Source of the DNA: Desulfosporosinus sp. OT
Lineage (GTDB): Bacteria; Bacillota; Desulfitobacteriia; Desulfitobacteriales; Desulfitobacteriaceae
Direction: 5' to 3'
Assembly: GCF_000224515.1 (NCBI RefSeq)
Contig: NZ_AGAF01000178.1
Coordinates: forward strand, 1 to 64,000
Length of the DNA: 64,000 nucleotides
Shown: positions 26,989 through 35,789 of the stretch, piece by piece
Layout: each line of letters begins with the position of its first letter
Position numbering within the stretch: the first letter of the stretch is position 1
Translations under genes and position numbers: made by a program
The notes under the pieces: model-generated
What the model was told of the DNA's origin: nothing
What the model saw: only the letters and a program-made list of their open reading frames with translations
The model's database searches: none

Positions 26989-29900
26989 TTACAGGGTCAA
27001 CCGGACTGTATGGACTTGACCATCATCCTTTAATGAAATGACAGGTTCTTGTAATACTTCTTCATCCACAGTGATCCGCTCGCACCCGCTCATTCTACCC
27101 TTAGGATTCTCGACGATAATCTCATAATGAGCCGTTTGATACTGATAAGTTAAGCGATAGCCCGGCCAGCGGCCTGGAATACTAGGATTTAAAACTAATT
27201 TGTCCCCTTGGCGTCTAAAACCTAAAATCCCCTCTAGCCCTGCCTGATACATCCACCCGGATGCTCCAGTATACCATGTCCATCCTCCCCTGCCTACATG
27301 TGGATGGATGGCGTAAACATCTGCAGCCATAACATACGGTTCGACTTTGTAGCGATTCACCTCATGTTCTGTACGGGCGTGATGGATGGGGCTTAACATT
27401 TGAAATAGTTCTGCAGCCTTATCACCTTCTCCTAAACTGGTGTAAGCCAGTATCGCCCAAGTTGCTGCGTGTGTATACTGTCCGCCATTTTCACGGACCC
27501 CTGGGACATACCCTTGAATGTAACCAGGATCGGGCAAAAATTTGTCAAAGGGTGGCGTAAGTAAGAGAAGGACACCGTCTTCTTTTCGCCACAAGTAGTG
27601 TTCTAAGGCCAGCATCGCATCCTTGGCCCGAGATGATTTGCCTGCTCCAGATAGAACCGACCAAGACTGGGCGATAGCATCGATTTGACATTCTGCATTT
27701 TGAGAAGATCCTAAAGGAGTCCCGTCATCAAAATAAGCCCGCCGATACCATCCGCCATCCCAACCATGCAGTTCGATATTTTTTTGGAGTTCTTCGGCAA
27801 TCAAACGATAGCGGGCTCCTCTTTCAAGATCCTGGCGTTCATCACATAGAGCAGCAAAACGAGTCAAAGTTAGATACAAAAACCATCCTAGCCACACACT
27901 TTCCCCTTTTCCTTTGGGGCCAATTCGACTAAATCCGTCATTCCAGTCTCCAGACCCGATTAGAGGTAATCCATGTTCGCCAAAACGCAGCCCTCGTTCG
28001 AGGGCACGAACACAATGCTCATATACACTTCCCTGTTGGTTGGAAATTGATGGAATCGAATATCGTTCATCTTCATCGTCTTTCAGGGGCTGATCCTCAA
28101 GATAAACATTCGTTTCATCTAAAATATCCTTATCTCCTGTGCGCTCAATATAATAGGTGGTAACAAAAGGTAACCAGAGCAAATCATCTGAGAATTTTGT
28201 CCGTATTCCTTTTCCTTTTCCGGCGTGCCACCAATGCTGCACATCCCCTTCTAAGAACTGATGACCACAATGAAGAATAATTTGTGCACGGGTAGCCTCC
28301 GGAGTCGTATAGACAAGAGCCATCACATCCTGTAATTGATCTCTAAAGCCATAGGCTCCCCCAGACTGGTAAAACGCTGAACGAGCCCATACGCGGCAGA
28401 CAACGGTCTGATAGAGAAGCCAGCGGTTTAAAAGGAGATTCATGGACGGGTCAGGTGTGTCAACCTGAACAGTTCCCAGAACCTTATCCCAATACTTCTT
28501 GACTTCTTCAAACGCTTCAGCGATCTTCTCAGGCTGCTTATACGCTGATATGATTTTCTCCGCCTCTTGGCGGTTTTCTGTTTCACCCAGTAAGAAAGTT
28601 AGGACTTTAGTCTCACCAGGAGCCACGGAGAACATGAGCTGCAGAACAGAACAAGGATCAAGCCCTGCTCCAACAGTGTCTGAGAATTGTTCTAGCTTTA
28701 ACCCTATAGGATCTTCCAAACTCCCGTTACGCCCGATAAACTCGGAGCGATCCCCGGTATAACTTTTCACTTCCGCGCCAAAGACAGTTAAAAACCCTAT
28801 CCGTCCAACAAACTCTTCTTGATATGTGTTGCGAGTAAAAAAGATGTTACGTTCTCCATCATATTCTGTTACCAGATACGGAGCAGTCTGTTGGCGAGCT
28901 ACGCCCATCACCCATTCTACATAATAGACGGTACTTAAGCGTAAGTTTTGATCCGTCGTGTTCGAAAGAACTAATTCAATGACCTTCACCGGCTCTTGAA
29001 CAGGGACAAAGAGGCGCATGGTTTGCTTAAGTCCGTGACTGTGATGCTCAAAGATTGAATACCCTTGGCCATGTCGAATTGTATAGGAACCCTTTTCGCG
29101 TTTAGGATTACTACTCACAGACCAAGCTTCCCCAGTCTCTTCGTCACGTAAGTATAAGGCTTCCCCCGTCGGATCCAGAATTTGATCATTTGACCAAGGA
29201 GTGAGTTTGTACTCCCTACTGTTGAGCGACCATGTGTAGCCAGCCCCTGATTCAGATACTTGAAAACCAAACTTTGGATTGGCGATGACATTGATCCAGG
29301 GTAGTGGAGTGTTCATCCCCTCCTTCAGTTCGATAACATACTCTTGACCGTCTTCGCTAAACCCACCGTATCCATTAGCAAACTGCAGTTGAACAGTTGA
29401 TTCTCCGCTTACTTCTTCACGATACTCAGTTTTTCTCTGCTGGATAATTTGGAGTGGCTGATCTGAGGTAACTGTCTCCTCTCGCTCTCCATCCGCAAAA
29501 ATTGCTTTTCCTTTTTTGCGGAATTGAACAGAACAAGATCCTCCATCACCACTAAAAATCATCCGAGCTACAGCACAGAGAAGCGTCACATCGTCGGGAT
29601 GAACATGGTCTTTTTGCAGCAGAAAAACTCCGCCCGGCTGATTTAATAGATCCCGAGCATGCCCCATCGAAATTAAGTCACGGAGATTTTCCTGGAAGGC
29701 CTGAACATATCCGCTCTCATCTTCATTGAGAATGACAAGATCAGCAAACAGTCCTTTAAGCCTCCAGTATTCATGGATGGTTAAGAGTCGTCGCACCAAA
29801 TCCGAATTTTCAGCTTCCTTCACTCGCACAAGAATGATGGGCAGATCTCCCGATATAGCATAGGGCCACAGAGAAGACTGCCCTTTGCGATTCTGCTCAA

Positions 29901-32900
29901 TGAATTCCGCTGCATCTCTACGACAGGGGCTCAGATAAAGCAAATGACCACCGAGACTCAAACCCTCATTGGCCTGTGCCGCTGTCAAATTCAGATGACG
30001 AAGCTCCATTTTACTATGTGTCCATGCCAATTCAAACGCCCTATTCACAGCGAGTGGATCTCGGTATTTTTCGGCAATACGGATTATCTCCTCTCGATTT
30101 TCCGCATAGCCAACGGAGAAGGAGACTCGAACTGTTTGTCCAGGAGCAATCTTAACTCGTTGACGTAAGCTCATCACTGGATCCAACACCGCTCCAACAG
30201 AATTCGATAAAGGGTGATTCGCATCCAACGCTTGAGGCTTAGCCAGGCTTCTCCCCCGTCCTATAAAACGCGCTCGATCTGTCTCATATTGAAGAGAACC
30301 CACTTTCTCTCCCTCCGTGGCCACTGTGTGCATAAGCCATAATCGAGTCTGATTTTCGCTACGTGGTCTCCGAGAGGCTAACAACGCTTCATGCGCAAAT
30401 TCGGTTTGAATAAAAAGATTGCCAAACGCCGGATGGGCTAAATCTTCACTTGGCCTAGACAAGACCACCTCAAAATAACTCGTTACTTCCACAGTTCGGT
30501 AATGCTTACTGTGATTGGTCAAAGAAATACGACGCATCTCTGCTTGGTCTTCAGGGGATACGACCACTTCAGTACGGGTTGTGATGTTACCATCCTTTCT
30601 GAAGAACTCAACCCGATCTGGTGCATAGGTCACCTTATAATCCTCACCAGAGTTCTGACAAGGTTGATGGGTTGCCGACCATACGTCACCAGAATTTAAG
30701 TTTTGAATATAGAAATACATGCCCCATTCATCTCGTGTTACATCTTCTCGCCAACGCGAGAGGCTAATCTCCTTAAAACGACTGAACCCCGCCCCAGCAT
30801 TCGTCATCATGACCGAATATTGTCCATTGGAAATACAGTGGGTGACAGGAATAGGACTTTTTGCAGTGCCTAGAGAAATAGACTGGTTTTTTTCCGGATC
30901 AACGCCCTTAACCTGACGTTCTGTTACAACATGCTCACCAACTAGTTGCGGTATTGCCGCGCTGGATTCAGGTATGCGTTCTTGGAGCAGAAGCTCCGCA
31001 GCTTGAATTAAGGCTTCATTGTGCAAACGCTGCTGCATCCGATTTTCATATAACACATTACCCAGCGCTAAAAAACTCATGCCTTGATGATGGGCCATAA
31101 AACTCTGGATCAGCATAAAAGGACGCCCGACCGGTATGCGTTCACTGGTGAAATCGGCCGCTTCGTACAACCCATAACGCCCTCCGAACCCCCTTTGTTC
31201 CATCAGCGTAAGATTTAATAGGGCCTCATGTGGAGCAACCATTAAGGCTAAAAAACTTGCATAGGGCGCGACCACAAGATCTTGAATCAACCCACGTTTA
31301 AGACCAAGTCCAGGAACCCCGAAGGCCTTATACTGATAATTGAGCTGAGGATCAAAAGCATAAAATCCTGACTCAGATATACCCCATGGCACTCCCAGTT
31401 CCTGACCGTACTTCCTTTGTACCTCGACAACGGAACGATACGTTTCATCGAGAAGAGTACGCTCATAATTCCGCATAACCAGGAGCGGCATTAGAAATTC
31501 AAACATCGTTCCACTCCAGGAAACTAAACTACGTTTTCCTTTAGCTAGTGTCAAAGAGCGTCCTAGTTTGAACCAGTGACTATGGGGCACATCCCCTTTG
31601 GCAATGGCGATAAAACTGGCCTGTCGGGCCTCTGAAGCCAACAAGTCATAATAGGACTTATCAAGCATACTCTCTCCAACACGATAGCCAATCGAAAAGA
31701 GTTGACGCGTTTCGTCAAACAGAGGGTGAAAATCCGTCGCCATAGCCATCGTCTCAAGTCGCTGCTGAAGTTCCTCTGACCGCTGAATATAATCCTGAAT
31801 CTTCGTAAGTGCCGACTGGAGCATCTCCTTGATCTCAGTTGGAAAACTTCCTTCTTTCAGTCCATTGGTATAGCACTTAGCGAGTTCCGCCAAACTAGCT
31901 GTTTGAAAAACCTCCACGTTGAGGAGTGTCTGTATTTCCAAATGTTTAGGATCAACGACCCATGGATAAATCTCTTCCGTCTCCTGACGAAAGGCTTGGA
32001 TCATCGTATCGAGACGGCGTGCCCAATATATCCCCTCTTTGCTTAATTCTTGTTCTAAAATTGGCGTTGGCCAGAGGGCTAATAGCTTCAGCCAATTCTG
32101 TAGATTCCATGCCCCTTCTGAACTCAGAACATCATCAAGTGCCTGCCCGAATTCGTTAAGCTCCTTATAAGTATCCTTGCCAACCGCCTCGATCAATAAA
32201 TCATACGTATCCTTAAGGCCTAGTGCATATTGCTGATCAAACAAAGGTTTTTCTCGTATCGTTTCATCGAGTCCGGATTTTAAGGTCAATAGATAGAGCA
32301 CAAAATTACCACTGTCAACGGTCGACACATAACGCGGCTCTAAGGGCTCAAGACTCTGAGTATCGTACCAATTATAAAGATGCCCTTTCCAGTGTCCTAA
32401 AACCTCAAGTGTTTGGAGCGTGTGTTCAATTCGCTCATACACATTCCTTAACGTTAAATACCCAAAATCCCTTGCTGACAAATTCGCTAGTAAGGCTAAT
32501 CCTATGTTTGTCGGAGATGTCCGATGAGCAACGCCGTTCGGTGGTTCGATTTGAACGTTATCAGGAGGAAGCCAATGTTCCTCAAGACAGACAAATTCCT
32601 CAAAAAAGGCCCATATTTTTCGAGCATAACGCCGTAAGGCAAGCTGTTCCGAAAACGATAGTATTTCCTTTTTATGCAGATTAGGCAAACTCACGTGGAA
32701 AGAAACCCAAATTGAAGCTACCCAGGCAAAGGCCAACGGGGCAAATCGCCCTACCTTACTCGGAAACGAAAAGCCAATAGTCAAAACCGCTAAAAAAATG
32801 AATAGAACTACTGGCCACATCGCGCTAAACATTGATTTGAAGCTGACGTCTAAGCGTTTCTCTGTATCGGCAGCGGTTTCCCATTCCAGCAGGTGTCGGT

Positions 32901-35574
32901 GTGAAACAAACTGTCGATAGATGCTTCGGATGATCGCATCAAGCATTATGAAAGTTTGATAAGGAAGAAATACAAACTGAAGTGCAAACTGAGTTAGTAG
33001 CGTCAGGAGATCTTGACCGACGTTGCCTCGTTCTGTTCCTTCAGTAAACAGCCTACAGAGCATGTATAAGACCATTGGCAAGATAAAACTCAAGGCAATC
33101 ATACCAACCCATACCCAGGGTTCTCCTGAAAGGACTGTAAACGCAAGAATCAGAAGTAATAACTGAGCAGGAGCCTCTAAGCTTCTCCTCAAATTATCAA
33201 AGATCTTCCAGCGCGAAACAAATGGGATAGGCTTAAATAGCCAAGGCAACAGCTGCCAATCTCCTCTCACCCAGCGGTGTTGTCGGCGCATATAAGCGAG
33301 GTAGTTGGCAGGATAACCATCGACCAACTCGACGTCCGTCACGAGTCCTGCTCTGGCATATAATCCCTCGATCAAATCATGACTAAGAATGGTATTTTCC
33401 GGAAATGCCTTATGAGTTACTTTATGGAATATATCAACATCATAAATGCCCTTACCTGTGAAAATCCCTTCTCCAAATAAATCTTGATAGACATCGGATA
33501 CCGCCGTGGTATACGGATCAACTCCAACTCGACCAGAAAAAATACTTGCAAATTTAGAGGCTCCTGCACTCAGAATAGAAACTCCCACTCGCGGTTGAAG
33601 TATCCCATAACCTTGCACCACTCTTCTTCCATCCTCACTCAAACGCGGAGCGTGTAGGGGGTGAGCGAGAGTTCCAATCAGCTTCTTAGCCGTCCCCTGT
33701 GGCAACTGGGTGTCGGCATCAAGTGTAATTACATAACGAAAGGTTGGCAGGATCGATAAATCACCAATCTGAACATCATAACTAGTTGCCCCATCTTGGC
33801 GTAAAAGGCAATTAAACTCTTCAAGCTTGCCACGTTTTCTCTCCCATCCCATCCAAACCCCTTCAGATGGATTAAAGATTCGTTTTCGATGAAAGAAGTA
33901 AAACCTATCTTGACCGTACTTCTGGTTTAGACTACCAATGGCTGCGCTGGCCACCGCAATAACTTCCTCGTCGCCTTGAACTATTTCCGACGATGCATCT
34001 GCAAAATCACCTAGGAGAGCAAAATGCAAATTCGCATCTCGATTGGCCAGATAATAAACCTCTATTTCAGCAATCAGTTCTCTAACCCGGTCAACACTCG
34101 TTAAGAGTGTCGGCACTGCAACCATTGTCCGTAATTCTTCAGGAATTCCTTTTCTCAACTCTAATTTTGGTAGGAAAGTAGGGCTGAAAAGTTTCGAAGC
34201 TACCCAATTCACTAACGGAATGATTAGACTACTCGCCCAAATCAAAAGACCAATAAACAAAGCAACGTAAGTCAGAAAAAGTGGCCTCACTGGCCGCGCG
34301 TGCAATAAAACCCAAGAACATAGAATTCCTGTGCCAATTAGCAAGCTGCCGAAGTAATACAATACTGGTTTATGCCAAATCGCACGCCGAATTTTGTTTC
34401 CCAAGTTCCGGGATTCCCTAAAGTCTTGTTCCAACTCCTGTTCAAGTGCACTTCGTCCTGCTCCAATTAAATCATAACCGACATGCGACGATAACGGATC
34501 TCCTTGTTCATAGGCCGTTTCTGCTCTGGCTAACACCTTCCGAGCTACAACCAGCTCCGAGATTTTAAAGCTCCTAGCAATCTTTTCTACCTGATGACGA
34601 TAAGCATCTCGAGACTCAAAGTCCATATTGCTATAAACCCCACGGGGGTCCTTCGTGAAGACGTTTTCCACTAAACTTACTTCCTCGAAAAAACGAGGCC
34701 AATCTTCGGCAGTGATAAAATGAATGCTCAAAATAGCATGGCCCATAGATACTTGATACATAGTCTGACGTTGTCGTTCAAGCTTGGCAAGTTCTTCAAT
34801 TGTTGTGTCTTGTTTGGCGACGACTCGGTCGACCCAGTGTAAAAGTGGTGCAACATCTCCACCCAGATCCCTCAGACGTTTAAGCAGCTGCTCGGCATAG
34901 GCTGATGAGTATTCTTCTTGCGGGCTAAGAGTTTTTAATATTTCTTCCCACTCTTCTGGCCCATGCTCTGATTCCAATAAGGGCAACACCCAGCGATCAG
35001 CCGCTTCTCTTTCAGCTTGGGTAAAAAGAATTTGTTCAGCTAACCTTCGGATATTTTCCAAGAGGACAATACGCAACATAATGGGAATTGCCCATAGTTC
35101 ACCACTCGACAAGGGCACTTGCACCTGATAAGCGTTGATAAACGCTTTGAGCGTGTCACTTTGCAATTGACTATCTGTGTGTTCGATAAGCTCAACTAAT
35201 AACCCGTAAACTCGCGGGTATCCTTGAAAATCGCCACTGGCATTACGTGGCAGTTTACGCTCAAATCTTTCAGGGAGGCTTCTTTGAATCTCCTCCCTTA
35301 AGTCTTTTAAACTATAAAAATTGTCTAATAACCATTCCGTTGCTGGAACAACATCCTGTGTCCTCGCAGAGTATTCCGTGATTTCACGATATGCCTGTGT
35401 TAGAAACTTCATATTTTGCTTAACCCTAGGTAACAAGGTTCGTTTTGGATGGCTAGTTTCCTGATGGGCATAAAATTGAGCAATCTCTTGGGCATGATTA
35501 AGCAAGTCTTCTCGGTTTAAGACAATATCTTTATATGGTTTAGCTTTCGTAATTGACCGTGTAAAAAACTTCAT
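26989..35574 (-). CDS. Cyclic beta-1,2-glucan synthase-like giant protein (GT84/GH94)
   Basis: A 2861-aa membrane protein like NdvB. In order: a helical N-terminal region (to about 400), two membrane segments (415-470), the GT84 glycosyltransferase with LDADTQLP and the QxxRW motif RRQHRWVRGDW, further membrane segments (830-1000), a glucoamylase-like region, two large sugar-binding beta-sandwich domains, and a C-terminal GH94 phosphorylase-like domain with GSGDWNDGFSRIG near 2540. NdvB makes cyclic beta-1,2-glucans from UDP-glucose and exports or trims them. The frame is intact over 8.6 kb, so it is under selection. The product in a Gram-positive is unproven. Confidence 0.9.
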   Translation of the reverse strand: MKFFTRSITKAKPYKDIVLNREDLLNHAQEIAQFYAHQETSHPKRTLLPRVKQNMKFLTQAYREITEYSARTQDVVPATEWLLDNFYSLKDLREEIQRSLPERFERKLPRNASGDFQGYPRVYGLLVELIEHTDSQLQSDTLKAFINAYQVQVPLSSGELWAIPIMLRIVLLENIRRLAEQILFTQAEREAADRWVLPLLESEHGPEEWEEILKTLSPQEEYSSAYAEQLLKRLRDLGGDVAPLLHWVDRVVAKQDTTIEELAKLERQRQTMYQVSMGHAILSIHFITAEDWPRFFEEVSLVENVFTKDPRGVYSNMDFESRDAYRHQVEKIARSFKISELVVARKVLARAETAYEQGDPLSSHVGYDLIGAGRSALEQELEQDFRESRNLGNKIRRAIWHKPVLYYFGSLLIGTGILCSWVLLHARPVRPLFLTYVALFIGLLIWASSLIIPLVNWVASKLFSPTFLPKLELRKGIPEELRTMVAVPTLLTSVDRVRELIAEIEVYYLANRDANLHFALLGDFADASSEIVQGDEEVIAVASAAIGSLNQKYGQDRFYFFHRKRIFNPSEGVWMGWERKRGKLEEFNCLLRQDGATSYDVQIGDLSILPTFRYVITLDADTQLPQGTAKKLIGTLAHPLHAPRLSEDGRRVVQGYGILQPRVGVSILSAGASKFASIFSGRVGVDPYTTAVSDVYQDLFGEGIFTGKGIYDVDIFHKVTHKAFPENTILSHDLIEGLYARAGLVTDVELVDGYPANYLAYMRRQHRWVRGDWQLLPWLFKPIPFVSRWKIFDNLRRSLEAPAQLLLLILAFTVLSGEPWVWVGMIALSFILPMVLYMLCRLFTEGTERGNVGQDLLTLLTQFALQFVFLPYQTFIMLDAIIRSIYRQFVSHRHLLEWETAADTEKRLDVSFKSMFSAMWPVVLFIFLAVLTIGFSFPSKVGRFAPLAFAWVASIWVSFHVSLPNLHKKEILSFSEQLALRRYARKIWAFFEEFVCLEEHWLPPDNVQIEPPNGVAHRTSPTNIGLALLANLSARDFGYLTLRNVYERIEHTLQTLEVLGHWKGHLYNWYDTQSLEPLEPRYVSTVDSGNFVLYLLTLKSGLDETIREKPLFDQQYALGLKDTYDLLIEAVGKDTYKELNEFGQALDDVLSSEGAWNLQNWLKLLALWPTPILEQELSKEGIYWARRLDTMIQAFRQETEEIYPWVVDPKHLEIQTLLNVEVFQTASLAELAKCYTNGLKEGSFPTEIKEMLQSALTKIQDYIQRSEELQQRLETMAMATDFHPLFDETRQLFSIGYRVGESMLDKSYYDLLASEARQASFIAIAKGDVPHSHWFKLGRSLTLAKGKRSLVSWSGTMFEFLMPLLVMRNYERTLLDETYRSVVEVQRKYGQELGVPWGISESGFYAFDPQLNYQYKAFGVPGLGLKRGLIQDLVVAPYASFLALMVAPHEALLNLTLMEQRGFGGRYGLYEAADFTSERIPVGRPFMLIQSFMAHHQGMSFLALGNVLYENRMQQRLHNEALIQAAELLLQERIPESSAAIPQLVGEHVVTERQVKGVDPEKNQSISLGTAKSPIPVTHCISNGQYSVMMTNAGAGFSRFKEISLSRWREDVTRDEWGMYFYIQNLNSGDVWSATHQPCQNSGEDYKVTYAPDRVEFFRKDGNITTRTEVVVSPEDQAEMRRISLTNHSKHYRTVEVTSYFEVVLSRPSEDLAHPAFGNLFIQTEFAHEALLASRRPRSENQTRLWLMHTVATEGEKVGSLQYETDRARFIGRGRSLAKPQALDANHPLSNSVGAVLDPVMSLRQRVKIAPGQTVRVSFSVGYAENREEIIRIAEKYRDPLAVNRAFELAWTHSKMELRHLNLTAAQANEGLSLGGHLLYLSPCRRDAAEFIEQNRKGQSSLWPYAISGDLPIILVRVKEAENSDLVRRLLTIHEYWRLKGLFADLVILNEDESGYVQAFQENLRDLISMGHARDLLNQPGGVFLLQKDHVHPDDVTLLCAVARMIFSGDGGSCSVQFRKKGKAIFADGEREETVTSDQPLQIIQQRKTEYREEVSGESTVQLQFANGYGGFSEDGQEYVIELKEGMNTPLPWINVIANPKFGFQVSESGAGYTWSLNSREYKLTPWSNDQILDPTGEALYLRDEETGEAWSVSSNPKREKGSYTIRHGQGYSIFEHHSHGLKQTMRLFVPVQEPVKVIELVLSNTTDQNLRLSTVYYVEWVMGVARQQTAPYLVTEYDGERNIFFTRNTYQEEFVGRIGFLTVFGAEVKSYTGDRSEFIGRNGSLEDPIGLKLEQFSDTVGAGLDPCSVLQLMFSVAPGETKVLTFLLGETENRQEAEKIISAYKQPEKIAEAFEEVKKYWDKVLGTVQVDTPDPSMNLLLNRWLLYQTVVCRVWARSAFYQSGGAYGFRDQLQDVMALVYTTPEATRAQIILHCGHQFLEGDVQHWWHAGKGKGIRTKFSDDLLWLPFVTTYYIERTGDKDILDETNVYLEDQPLKDDEDERYSIPSISNQQGSVYEHCVRALERGLRFGEHGLPLIGSGDWNDGFSRIGPKGKGESVWLGWFLYLTLTRFAALCDERQDLERGARYRLIAEELQKNIELHGWDGGWYRRAYFDDGTPLGSSQNAECQIDAIAQSWSVLSGAGKSSRAKDAMLALEHYLWRKEDGVLLLLTPPFDKFLPDPGYIQGYVPGVRENGGQYTHAATWAILAYTSLGEGDKAAELFQMLSPIHHARTEHEVNRYKVEPYVMAADVYAIHPHVGRGGWTWYTGASGWMYQAGLEGILGFRRQGDKLVLNPSIPGRWPGYRLTYQYQTAHYEIIVENPKGRMSGCERITVDEEVLQEPVISLKDDGQVHTVRLTL

Positions 35575-35712
35575 TCTTCGTCTCCATCTATTTTTTTACA
35601 TCCATTTATGCATTATTCCCATTCTCTCCCACTTCATTCATCATAAAGAAACACCCTAGCCAATAATCGAGGCTCGATGCAACGATGTTCGAGGCTAGAA
35701 AGAAAAACCACG

Positions 35713-35754
35713 AAAAAAAACACTCTGACCAATAATCATGGTTAGAGTGTTTTC
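35713..35754. terminator. Terminator of the ftsK/spoIIIE-type gene
   Basis: AACACTCT and AGAGTGTT form the stem, extended by GACC/GGTT, with an A-run before and TTTTCTTT after. It lies 36 bp past the minus-strand stop. Confidence 0.8.
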
Positions 35755-35789
35755 TTTAAGGTTCGAAGGTTAACTATCGCGCTTCGCTA

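Noticed and set aside
32223..32684. 153-codon ORF on the plus strand
   Set aside because: Antisense shadow within the giant glucan-synthase gene, without a ribosome binding site or protein-like composition.
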